A program made the translations under genes and the position numbers. From contig OY969905.1 of the NCBI GenBank assembly GCA_963704455.1, positions 558,001-622,000 of the forward strand: 64,000 nucleotides of DNA, in the 5' to 3' direction. The DNA comes from DASTCZ01 sp963704455 (lineage in GTDB: Bacteria; Acidobacteriota; Terriglobia; Acidiferrales; UBA7541). Below, piece by piece: positions 8,931 through 15,643 of the stretch (its first letter is position 1; each line of letters starts with the position of its first letter). Below the pieces are notes generated by a model. That model saw only the letters and a program-made list of their open reading frames with translations. It had not been told where the DNA came from and made no database searches.

Positions 8931-9007
8931 GTCATTCCGAACCCGCGCAGCGGGTGAGGCCCGCCTGCCGCCTGCCTGCCGGTCAGGCAGGGTAGGCAGG
9001 AATCTCT
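8931..9007. repeat. GTCATTCCGA...GAATCTCT repeat interrupted by a CCTGCC/GGCAGG palindrome
   Basis: The outer repeat starts GTCATTCCGAACCCGC and should run GGGTGAGGAATCTCT as in its relatives. Instead GGGTGAGG is followed by a CCCG-CCTGCC...GGCAGG element (palindrome 8964-9000), and then AATCTCT resumes. AGG occurs at both borders, as a 3-bp target duplication would leave. Confidence 0.7.
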
Positions 9008-9040
9008 CTTCTGCTTCCGCCGCCCTCTTCCTCCCCAATT

Positions 9041-9078
9041 TGTCATCCCGAACCCGCGGCTGCGGGTGAGGGATCTGC
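9041..9078. repeat. GTCATCCCGA...GGGATCTGC repeat, uninterrupted copy
   Basis: TGTCATCCCGAACCCGCGGC followed by TGCGGGTGAGGGATCT. The internal ACCCGC/GCGGGT pairing forms a hairpin. It serves as the empty-site comparison for the interrupted copy at 8931-9007. Confidence 0.7.
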
Positions 9079-9214
9079 TTCTGTCTTCCCCGCCGAAATT
9101 CCCATGTACCCCCCGCCTCCCCGAATCGCCTCACGAACTCGCCTCACCCTCAAAAGCCACCAAGCGCCGCGAGAATTAGGCCGACGGGAGCGGCTTGACG
9201 GCGAAGCTCCCGGC

Positions 9215-9913
9215 CTACTTCGGGAAGTATTGGATAAGAAAGGGCAACAAGCCGGCGGCGACAACATTCGATACAACACCTTCACAAATCGTTCTAAGTG
9301 ACCGCCCACATTCGGCGATGACGCCTTGCTTGGGGCTCGACGATGCAATTTGAGCTTCAATTGTAGCTACGTCGCTCTTGAACTCTCGCAGTTGCGTCGG
9401 GGAGAGACTCAATTGTTCGGCACTATCCCTTAGCCTTTCAATGAACTTCCGGAAATCCTGATTACGAGCATCGAAATGAATCTCGATTGAAGAATTGGTC
9501 GTTCCATGCTGAATCGCGGAGCCGATCATTGTCATGTTCTCAACATTCATCGTAGAGTGCGGGTGAGGAGATGGCTGCGGAGGTGCCTCCGCATAACCCT
9601 GTTGTTCCAAATAAAGGTCAAGAGCTTTGAGGCGCCGCTTAAAAACGTTTTCGTCACACGTCTTGTGGGGCGAGCGAAGGATCTCCCTCGGTCGGGACCC
9701 CGAGTATGAGGCCGGACGAGATCCTATAACCTTAAACTCCATGTCCTTGGCATAGATAATGAATTCTAAGAACCTGTCATCGTTGGTCGCCTTTTGTAAT
9801 GCCTCAACGACGTTGTTGTACTCATTTACGAAATCCTGTTTTATGAACGGAGGGATCGTCTCTTTTAAGGCCTTCAACTTAACGATCTGAAAATGCAAAG
9901 CACTTGAATCCAT
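9215..9913 (-). CDS. Uncharacterised protein with AbiTii-type C-terminal module
   Basis: 232 residues. The N-terminal half (about 1-115) is helical and charged, with no recognised motif. The middle carries MNVENMTMIGSAIQHGT (about 121-137) followed by a helical stretch and the segment LREFKSDVATIEAQIASSSP, then a closing CGRSLRTICEGVVSNVVAAG. From memory, this order (GS-x-IQ-x-GT, then ATIEAQL-type helix, then SLR-x-IxEG) occurs at the C-terminus of proteins carrying the AbiTii abortive-infection domain; the AbiTii N-terminal domain itself is not seen. The hydrophobic end (VVAAGLLPFLIQYF) may contact a membrane. Divergent from the small operon starting at 10071. Function unknown; a defence role is inference. 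Confidence 0.65.
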   Translation of the reverse strand: MDSSALHFQIVKLKALKETIPPFIKQDFVNEYNNVVEALQKATNDDRFLEFIIYAKDMEFKVIGSRPASYSGSRPREILRSPHKTCDENVFKRRLKALDLYLEQQGYAEAPPQPSPHPHSTMNVENMTMIGSAIQHGTTNSSIEIHFDARNQDFRKFIERLRDSAEQLSLSPTQLREFKSDVATIEAQIASSSPKQGVIAECGRSLRTICEGVVSNVVAAGLLPFLIQYFPK

Positions 9914-10070
9914 TTTTGCCTCTTGGCCCCTTATCCATCCACCCTGTTTAGATTACGACATTTTCTTAGGAATGTGATAAAGTATGAAAGTCGGTGGAAG
10001 CCGGCGCAGTTTTCTTTCGATTGACCTCCCGGAAGGGAGCAATCCACGTCCGTACAGCGAGGAGAAATTT

Positions 10071-10559
10071 ATGGCAAACCCAGTTCCGGATATTCGTATT
10101 CAGTTTCGGGCACTTTCCGCTGCAGCTACTTCCCTTAACAAATCTTCCGATGAGCTTACGCAAGCGCTTGGCGTTCTTGACAGCGCGCTTAAAAAACTCA
10201 ACCTTGGGCTTTTGGTATGGGTTCCATTCTCTCATGTCGCAATGGAGGACCCCGCGGAGTTCGATCGCGAAGAAATAGGGTATGCGAAGGTCGGAGGACA
10301 ATGGGGAATTGCTTTGCGAAGGATTTGGGGGCACTCGGCAGCAGACGAATTCAATCTGGAAGGCCCATGGATGTTCGGAGAGGCACCGAGAGAAATGCGG
10401 ATAAGGGCGGTTGACCATATTTTTGAGTTGATTGCCAAGTTAGTTCAAACGGCTTCGGAGACGACTGCGAAAATACAACGGAAAACTAGTACAGCCCGGC
10501 AATTGGCGGCAACTATCGCAGAAATAGACCTTGAGCAGAAGAAAGGTTCGGAGCGATGA
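10071..10559 (+). CDS. Uncharacterised helical protein, first gene of a coupled pair
   Basis: 162 residues. The start is set by GCGAGGAGAA at 10058-10067, about 6 nt before the ATG at 10071; an upstream ATG at 9984 lacks such a site. The N-terminus is Ala/Ser/Leu-rich and helical (about 10-50). The centre, with W-rich text (VGGQWGIALRRIWGHSA), suggests a small globular domain, and the C-terminal 50 residues look like an amphipathic helix or coiled coil (AVDHIFELIAKLVQTASETT). No family recognised. It overlaps the next gene by ATGA, so the two are translationally coupled and probably act together. The sequence is more AT-rich than the flanking core genes. Confidence 0.7.
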   Translation: MANPVPDIRIQFRALSAAATSLNKSSDELTQALGVLDSALKKLNLGLLVWVPFSHVAMEDPAEFDREEIGYAKVGGQWGIALRRIWGHSAADEFNLEGPWMFGEAPREMRIRAVDHIFELIAKLVQTASETTAKIQRKTSTARQLAATIAEIDLEQKKGSER

Positions 10560-10696
10560 ATACAACTCTCATACTGCTCACCCCGATTGGTCTAACTGCG
10601 GCAGTGATATTCGCTGTTTGTACGAAAGACCGAGTACGCGTGAGAATGTCTTTCCGGCCGTTTTCGATCTATTTTGAAGCAATCAAAAAGCGGTAA
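10556..10696 (+). CDS. 46-residue single-TM protein coupled to the upstream gene
   Basis: MNTTLILLTPIGLTAAVIFA forms one transmembrane helix, followed by a basic tail (CTKDRVRVRMSFRPFSIYFE and KKR). Its ATG overlaps the upstream TGA (ATGA), a standard coupling arrangement that supports it as a real gene. A short membrane protein next to a helical partner recalls the membrane effectors of small toxin or abortive systems, but no homologue is recognised. Confidence 0.6.
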   Translation: MNTTLILLTPIGLTAAVIFAVCTKDRVRVRMSFRPFSIYFEAIKKR

Positions 10697-10728
10697 CTCC
10701 AGAAACAGCTACCGCATGATGAGGCACG

Positions 10729-11520
10729 GTGAGCGGAGAAATCCCAGTCCCGGTGATTGCGGTTGTCGCAGATGTGCTCGCCACAAGGTACACGCATTCC
10801 CGTATTGATTACTTCATGGAAGCTGCTGGCGTTCAAGGTTTGCCGCCGGGCGGCAATAAGGTTGACAAGTCCCGGTTGTGGCTAAAGCAGGCGAATCAAT
10901 GGAACGCTGACCCCCTCGCTACACTGGGTAAAGTAATAGCTGAACTCATGGAGGTCAACAGTTCGGGATATGCGTCTGGCGCTGATTTAGACCCGGAACG
11001 CGAAAAAATTAGGAAAGTCTTGAGTGACCACGGCTTGGGGTACGTGAAAGGCGGGTTCATTGCTAGGGGCGGAGCAAGCGTCGCTGCTCGCACATTGCAA
11101 GATGTCATTCGGCAGCGCGATCTGAGTGGCCTCCAAACCGAGTTTGACCGGATATACGACAATTTGGAATCTGACCCAGCGGCTGCGGTGACAGCATCCT
11201 GTGCCCTACTGGAATCTTTGTTTAAATACTACATCGAAGAAAAGAATTTGGAGATGCCGTCGGAGCAATCAATTAGGCCGCTGTGGAAGACGATTCGGAA
11301 AGACCTGAATTTTGATCCCGCGATGACCGAAGACAATGACCTTAAGGCAGTCTTGACGGGGCTCGCTTCGATTGTCGAAGGAATAGGATCCTTGCGTACT
11401 CATAAAGGTTCTGCTCATGGGCGCGGCAAGACCGTTTACAAGCTCCAGCCAAGACATGCTCGGCTAGCAGCCCACGCGGCATTTACCCTTGCAAGCTTTG
11501 TCCTCGAGACGTGGGGCTAG
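10729..11520 (+). CDS. Abortive-infection protein with Abi_C (HEPN-like) C-terminal domain
   Basis: 263 residues starting at GTG (GAGG just upstream). Residues about 150-260 match my memory of the Abi_C family: SCALLESLFKYYIEE, LKAVLTGLASIVEGIGSLR, then RTHKGSAHG and RHARLAAHAAFTLASFVLET. The R-x6-H in RTHKGSAH fits the HEPN ribonuclease motif. The N-terminal region (about 10-80: YTHSRIDYFMEAAGV, GNKVDKSRLWLKQAN, DPLATLGKVI) resembles small N-terminal domains found on AbiJ-type proteins, a less certain match. Expected role: after sensing phage, RNA cleavage and growth arrest. It lies 32 bp after the TM gene and may belong to the same operon. Confidence 0.8.
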   Translation: MSGEIPVPVIAVVADVLATRYTHSRIDYFMEAAGVQGLPPGGNKVDKSRLWLKQANQWNADPLATLGKVIAELMEVNSSGYASGADLDPEREKIRKVLSDHGLGYVKGGFIARGGASVAARTLQDVIRQRDLSGLQTEFDRIYDNLESDPAAAVTASCALLESLFKYYIEEKNLEMPSEQSIRPLWKTIRKDLNFDPAMTEDNDLKAVLTGLASIVEGIGSLRTHKGSAHGRGKTVYKLQPRHARLAAHAAFTLASFVLETWG

Positions 11521-11654
11521 CAGGGTGCTCCACATGTCGTGGTCATGTGTGGGGACTCTCCGTCTCCAGTAATGAACGCGGGCACATTCACCCACCCCCA
11601 CCGCGGCGGGTGAAACTGGCGTTGTGGGACACCCGGCTCTGCTAAACTTGTGTC

Positions 11655-12413
11655 ATGAGTGAAGTCGTCACGATAGAGTGGTCTTACACGCCTGTTGATT
11701 TTTTCGAGGAGCCATTCGAACACAGCGAAGACAACTATCTGGCCAAATTTGAGAATGGCCGAGTTGTTACAACCCTGTCCAACGGTGCAGGCGGACAAGC
11801 CGAAATCCTCTGTCCGCAGATCGAAGCGGAGCTTGACAGGATGTTTCTCGGCGCTCAGCAAATCAATAACCGAAAATATCAATTTTCGGGCCACACAATT
11901 GTGAGGACACGTCCAGGAGAAAGAAACGCCGAGATTTCCGTATCAATGAACGCGGACATGTACGTGACGACTGACCCAGTTGACGTGTTGACGCGGGACG
12001 CTGCCGGCAACGTCACGTGCGACACGAAAGGGGAGAGAATAAAGGCGCAGTCCGATTCTGCTCACCGCGCTGTGAAGCACGGTAAGGACCCAACACTAGC
12101 CGCGCTCCTTAAGAGCTACAACGCCGCAATGAGCGACTCCCAAAATGAATTCGTTCACCTTTATGAAATCCGAGATGCACTGGGAAAGAAGTTTGGTGGC
12201 GAAAGTCAGGCTCTCACCTCCCTTGGTATAGACAAAAAGCCGTGGAACAAGTTAGGGAAGTTGGCGAACGATGCCCCACTAAAGCAAGGACGCCACCGAG
12301 GTCGGACGGCCGCCCAACTCCGAGGAGCCACTGAGGAAGAATTAAAGGAAGGCCGCCAGATAGCCAAAGCAATGATCCGCGCGTACCAAGACTATCTCGA
12401 GCGTAATGGATAG
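11655..12413 (+). CDS. Uncharacterised protein with HEPN-like helical C-terminus
   Basis: 252 residues. The N-terminal 120 residues look like a beta-rich domain (EWSYTPVDFFEEPFE...GHTIVRTRPGERNAEISVSM). The C-terminal 110 are helical: NEFVHLYEIRDALGKKFGG, then ALTSLGIDKKPWNKLGKLAN, QGRHRG and EGRQIAKAMIRAYQDYL. From memory the C-terminal pattern occurs in many short accessory-genome proteins and resembles HEPN-type bundles, but a clear R-x4-6-H catalytic motif is not obvious. Same strand as the Abi_C gene, 134 bp downstream. Function unknown; a role in defence or regulation is inferred from location only. Confidence 0.65.
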   Translation: MSEVVTIEWSYTPVDFFEEPFEHSEDNYLAKFENGRVVTTLSNGAGGQAEILCPQIEAELDRMFLGAQQINNRKYQFSGHTIVRTRPGERNAEISVSMNADMYVTTDPVDVLTRDAAGNVTCDTKGERIKAQSDSAHRAVKHGKDPTLAALLKSYNAAMSDSQNEFVHLYEIRDALGKKFGGESQALTSLGIDKKPWNKLGKLANDAPLKQGRHRGRTAAQLRGATEEELKEGRQIAKAMIRAYQDYLERNG

Positions 12414-12574
12414 GCGAGGCTGTGAAATGCGCTCCAGACGCCGGTCCTGTCCGCCACAGGGGCGGCCCTTGTCCATCGAATCCCAACTATTGCATACCCG
12501 AAGTTGACTCTATGTCCAGAGAATCTCCAAACGTAGCGACAAGGCTGGAGACACCCGGCAACCCACCCAGGTAT

Positions 12575-12994
12575 TCACACGAGAATCAACCAAACTTCGA
12601 TTAGCAAGAGGAGAATTCCGATTATGGACAGCCACACCCCCGTCATCTCTGTGTAGTAGATGTCTTTATTGACGGTGGTTTGGCTTTTAAATGCAGCAGG
12701 AAGCCGAAAGTCCATTTGCTTCGACGTTCTCGCAGCAGCGTGAAATTCTAGTTGAACAGAAAGAAGATTTCGGCGAAGAAGGGTAACCATCGCGAGTACG
12801 AGAACAGTGAGCCCGATTCCGAGTAAGTATTTATGTTTTATGGTGCCATGCAATGGTCCGAGTATAGCGGTAATCACCAACGCGACCGTGCCACCGTCAA
12901 GGATGGCGAGCTTTTCATAAAATGAATTGCGATAGCTCCTTGCCTCGGCATATATGCGATGTAGCTCAACTTCGTCCTGCCAGTCTGATGACAT
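12575..12994 (-). CDS. Small membrane protein with three hydrophobic segments
   Basis: 139 residues. After a charged N-terminus (MSSDWQDEVELHRIYAEARS) come helices at about 34-47, 53-72 and a C-terminal one (GVWLSIIGILLLLIEVWLILV). The charged loop between helices two and three (about 73-115) would lie in the cytoplasm. Layout recalls the small multi-TM effector proteins of defence islands, but no named family is recognised. Convergent with the gene ending at 12413. A GGGGGG stretch precedes the ATG by about 9 nt. Confidence 0.55.
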   Translation of the reverse strand: MSSDWQDEVELHRIYAEARSYRNSFYEKLAILDGGTVALVITAILGPLHGTIKHKYLLGIGLTVLVLAMVTLLRRNLLSVQLEFHAAARTSKQMDFRLPAAFKSQTTVNKDIYYTEMTGVWLSIIGILLLLIEVWLILV

Positions 12995-13216
12995 GGAGCT
13001 GCCCCCCTGTTGTGATTATAGAAGAATTCTGTTCTGCGAAGTGTCGAGTGGACGGGTGACCCAGCGACAGCGCGCTGAAAAGTTCGCGGGTGCCCGATAC
13101 GCCGGTCTGGCATTTGGGTTGCTGAGACTCTCGGCCTTATAAAAAAATTGACGGAGGAAAATCCCAGCGCGCAGCATGAGACTCACGTTGGGAGGGCGGC
13201 GCGTGAAATGGACTTG

Positions 13217-13810
13217 CTAGTGGTTAAGCACTCGTATTAACCACGCGAGCGCCGCAATTAATGCCGCGACGCTTGCAATGAGCGCAGCAAAACCCAACAA
13301 ATTGCTTTGAACACCCCCGAGGCGGCGGCTTGAGCCCGTTGGCCTATTTTGCAAGCTTACCTGACTTGATGGGTACAGCGTTATCCGAGGGCCCATTATT
13401 TTACTCAACCGTTCTCGCAAAACTCCATCTACTGCATTCTTGACTATCTGCATGAGAGCGATTGCACCACCGACAGTCGACATCGCCTCAATAGCTGGCC
13501 AACTTTCACGAGCGAATTGGACAACACCGTGCCAAATCAGACTCCCCTCGTTGAAATGAATGTAGACTTCGGGTGGAGCGCCGGATTGGATCGAATCGCT
13601 AATTCGGTCGGCGATCTCCCTTGCAATTAGGTGGGACCAATCTCGCAGGTTCTTTAATATGCCAGACTGCATCTCCTTAAGATCGGCCCATTCAAAGGTG
13701 AGATAACCCGAAAAGGAAAGTTCTACCGGCATATCCGCATACATAATTGACGCGTAGACTAGTAGAGCAGGGAGGCCGCCGTCAAGCGCAATCCAGGCAT
13801 GTAAAGACAA
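13217..13810 (-). CDS. Uncharacterised protein with C-terminal transmembrane anchor, downstream of HNH gene
   Basis: 197 residues from a TTG start; ATG codons at 13744 and 13732 are plausible alternatives and no start has a convincing Shine-Dalgarno site. The body contains a mixed alpha/beta part (PVELSFSGYLTFEWADLKEM, then PPEVYIHFNEGSLIWHGVV). One strong C-terminal helix follows (LLGFAALIASVAALIAALAWLI), giving a tail-anchored topology. The HNH nuclease ends 32 bp upstream on the same strand, so the two are probably co-transcribed. No family recognised. Confidence 0.55.
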   Translation of the reverse strand: MSLHAWIALDGGLPALLVYASIMYADMPVELSFSGYLTFEWADLKEMQSGILKNLRDWSHLIAREIADRISDSIQSGAPPEVYIHFNEGSLIWHGVVQFARESWPAIEAMSTVGGAIALMQIVKNAVDGVLRERLSKIMGPRITLYPSSQVSLQNRPTGSSRRLGGVQSNLLGFAALIASVAALIAALAWLIRVLNH

Positions 13811-13842
13811 CTCACGGGGCGACCCTGAAATAAATGCGGGAA

Positions 13843-14067
13843 TTAACTTCTGCCATATGTGCGCGTATTCTTATGGCACGTCGCACACATAGCAATGAGA
13901 TTGCTAGGTGTGTCAGGGCCGTTCGCGTTTCGATGGTGAGCGTCCCAATATCCGGACGATAGCCCGCGTTTACACCTCCCCGTATGGTCGCAAACAAGCA
14001 TTTCACACTCACAGCGTCCGCTCGCCCTGGCGTAAAGTTCTCTTTTGGTTTTCTTTGAAACGGCCAT
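13843..14067 (-). CDS. Small HNH endonuclease
   Basis: 74 residues. The HNH core is clear: CECEMLVCDHTGRC supplies zinc cysteines, AHHRNANGPDTPSNLIAMC is the HH-N signature, and CATCHKNTRTYG the final C-x2-C-H. HNH proteins cut double-stranded DNA or nick it with a metal ion. This one is only the catalytic module with a short basic N-terminus (MAVSKKTKRELYARA), so it probably acts with a partner, perhaps the TM protein encoded just downstream. GGGGAGGG precedes the ATG by about 6 nt, fixing the start. Confidence 0.85.
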   Translation of the reverse strand: MAVSKKTKRELYARASGRCECEMLVCDHTGRCKRGLSSGYWDAHHRNANGPDTPSNLIAMCATCHKNTRTYGRS

Positions 14068-14205
14068 CTAACCCTCCCCATCCCATATAGCACTAAACAC
14101 TTGCTTTGACAATAAAGGACAGGTTCCGGACAGTTCCCGAAATTGGGACTTTGGTTCGATAGACAGTCATGAATACGTGTGCTAGCTTTGCGTTCTCGAA
14201 GCGAG

Positions 14206-14274
14206 TGGGCGGCCAGGGATTTGAACCCTGATTCGAGGGGTACGAACCCCTCCTAGCTGTCCAGAGCGCCGCCC
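14206..14274 (-). tRNA. Degenerate tRNA-like sequence
   Basis: On the minus strand it runs GGGCGGC ... GCCGCCC plus A, a perfect 7-bp acceptor stem. It includes a canonical T arm (CAGGG TTCAAAT CCCTG) and a D-arm-like CTCTGGACAGCTAGGAG. The anticodon arm cannot form a normal 5-bp stem with a 7-nt loop (GAGGGG TTCGTA CCCCTC gives a 6-nt loop), and the total of 69 nt is about four short. The likely anticodon would be CGT or TCG. I read it as a decayed or element-borne tRNA, possibly marking an integration site. Confidence 0.4.
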
Positions 14275-14568
14275 TTCGCTCCATTTACGTGGTACTCCAG
14301 TTCAGGTGTTCAATCAACTGGCCTAGGGGCCAGATTGTGTACAGTCAGCTGCCCAGTACCTTGGGGCGAAACCTCCGTTGTTAGAAACGCCGACACGGCA
14401 AGTGCCCCATCCTTCGCCTCGCTGTCACTAGACTGAACACTCGCACAAAGGGTGGGGAATCCCAGTCAGAGACACAATTCCCCAATTCCATTCGAATAGC
14501 TTTTGTGCTTTTCCACCCCCATTCGAAATGACTTCCACAGAAATCCATCATTTTCCTGTAATTATCTA

Positions 14569-14597
14569 TTGACAAACATTCTCGCTTATTGTAGAAT
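14569..14597 (+). promoter_or_regulatory. Near-perfect sigma-70 promoter
   Basis: TTGACA at 14569-14574, exactly 17 nt, then TAGAAT at 14592-14597, in an AT-rich context. It points to the Cys-rich gene at 14899 and would give a leader of about 295 nt containing the three repeats. Confidence 0.65.
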
Positions 14598-14746
14598 GGT
14601 TCTCAACGTACCCTCGGAATTCCGCCAAGCGAATCCCTCGGATAACGTTTTGAAAGCTTTATGTTCGCGTCTGCGAAGTGCCCTAACCCCCTCCGGGACA
14701 GTTGCGCCCCCTCGTCCTCGGGCCGAAACAACGTAAGTACTAGTGT

Positions 14747-14854
14747 TGCCTATCACTTACAAGCTTTCTTCAAAACGCCTCGAAAAATGCCCAATGCTGC
14801 CTATCACTTACAGACGCTCATTCCCGTAATTACCTGTATCGCCTATCACTTACA
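14747..14854 (+). repeat. Three direct repeats of YGCCTATCACTTACA
   Basis: Copies at 14747-14761, 14798-14812 and 14840-14854, the first two identical over 15 bp and the third starting CGCC. Start-to-start distances are 51 and 42 bp, both multiples of three, so one forward frame reads AYHLQ at each copy. They lie between the promoter and the start codon of the downstream gene. Confidence 0.8.
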
Positions 14855-14898
14855 AAAAAAGGGGGAGGGGGCGTCCCCTCCCCACAAGGAAATGAACC

Positions 14899-15564
14899 AT
14901 GTCTCATAAGCCCAAAATAAATGAACAAACTCGCTGTACCTATCGCACCGCCAACGGCCGCCGCTGCCAGATGCCGTTTGCTCCGAACCACACGGCCCTC
15001 TGCGCCCAGCACGCCCTTCAAGAACTCCAGCTTCACGACTCGAAAATCGTCACCGAGGAAATCCTCGGCCCGCTGGGCGACTTCCGCTCCGCCTTCGCCG
15101 TCAACCGCGCCCTCGGCAAACTCTTCGCCCTCACCGCCGAGAACCGCATCCCGGTTCGTAACGCTCTGGCCCTCGCCTACATCGGTCAACTTATGATCCA
15201 GACTCTCCATCCGATCAAGGAAGAAACAACTGAAATGGGATGGGGGGGCCGCATCCACTACATTATCCACGATGCCGTGGATCGTCTCGGCGATGAAGTG
15301 CCCAAAATTCCCCACCTAACAGTCCAGGCGCCCAAGCCCACTCTAAGGGAAAACGTGGAAGATGCCCTCGCCATTCTAAAGAACGCCGGCTTCAATCTTC
15401 CGCCGGAAATCATCCACAAATTTGGACTTGATGACGATGGAGGCGGCGCCGCCGCCGCCGACGAAGAAAACGGCGACGATGACGCCGACAACGGTGACGA
15501 TGACGATGCAACATGCGATGCCGACGCCTCCGGCCAAGTCGCCCGCCAAGTGGTCGGGAGGTGA
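14899..15564 (+). CDS. Cys-rich (putative zinc-binding) protein of an acidobacterial family, acidic C-terminus
   Basis: 221 residues. The N-terminus has a compact Cys/His cluster: C14 in RCTYRTANGRRC, C23, then C38 and H41 in LCAQHA, likely a small zinc knuckle. From memory, the same C-x(n)-G-x-RC-x(n)-C-x2-H start opens a very large family of short acidobacterial proteins of unknown function. Residues about 50-165 are helical (EEILGPLGDFRSAFAVNRAL). The last 45 are an Asp/Glu-rich tail (DDDGGG, GDDDADNGDDDD). Regulation is suggested by the strong promoter, long leader and triple repeats upstream; a terminator follows. Function unknown. Confidence 0.75.
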   Translation: MSHKPKINEQTRCTYRTANGRRCQMPFAPNHTALCAQHALQELQLHDSKIVTEEILGPLGDFRSAFAVNRALGKLFALTAENRIPVRNALALAYIGQLMIQTLHPIKEETTEMGWGGRIHYIIHDAVDRLGDEVPKIPHLTVQAPKPTLRENVEDALAILKNAGFNLPPEIIHKFGLDDDGGGAAAADEENGDDDADNGDDDDATCDADASGQVARQVVGR

Positions 15565-15603
15565 CACGATGGAAAGTTCGTGGGCCTTTAGAAGGTACTG
15601 TAG

Positions 15604-15637
15604 CCCAGCCCGCTTCGTAGGGCTGGGGCAGTTTCTT
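15604..15637 (+). terminator. Rho-independent terminator after the Cys-rich gene
   Basis: Perfect 8-bp stem CCCAGCCC / GGGCTGGG with an 8-nt loop, then GCAGTTTCTT. It lies 40 bp past the stop codon at 15564. The T tract is interrupted, so strength is uncertain. Confidence 0.5.
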
Positions 15638-15643
15638 ATGCTG

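Larger units (their letters stand above)
7623..9214. other. Gene-free repeat tract, about 1.6 kb
   Basis: I see no credible gene here. The sequence is a mosaic of 54-bp tandem units, a 120-bp direct duplication, several short hairpin repeats and four relatives of the GTCATCCYGA...GGATCT repeat. Open frames exist on both strands only because the 54-bp unit is a multiple of three. It separates the core-like genes on the left from the accessory island on the right. Confidence 0.75.
14285..14898. other. Non-coding stretch with structured segment, promoter and direct repeats
   Basis: No credible gene in 614 bp. Left part (14291-14360): GGTACT pairs with AGTACC around a nested CTGGCC-TAGG-GGCCAG hairpin. 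Middle: a consensus promoter at 14569-14597. Right: three direct repeats (14747-14854) and a GGGGGAGGGGGCGTCCCC stretch just before the Cys-rich gene at 14899. Confidence 0.55.

Noticed and set aside
14093..14284. A minus-strand frame of 63 codons across the tRNA-like sequence
   Set aside because: It coincides with the structured tRNA-like element, whose stems explain the sequence better.
14291..14360. A second tRNA
   Set aside because: An outer 6-bp stem exists but there is no T arm with GGTTC/GAATC pattern and no plausible anticodon arm.
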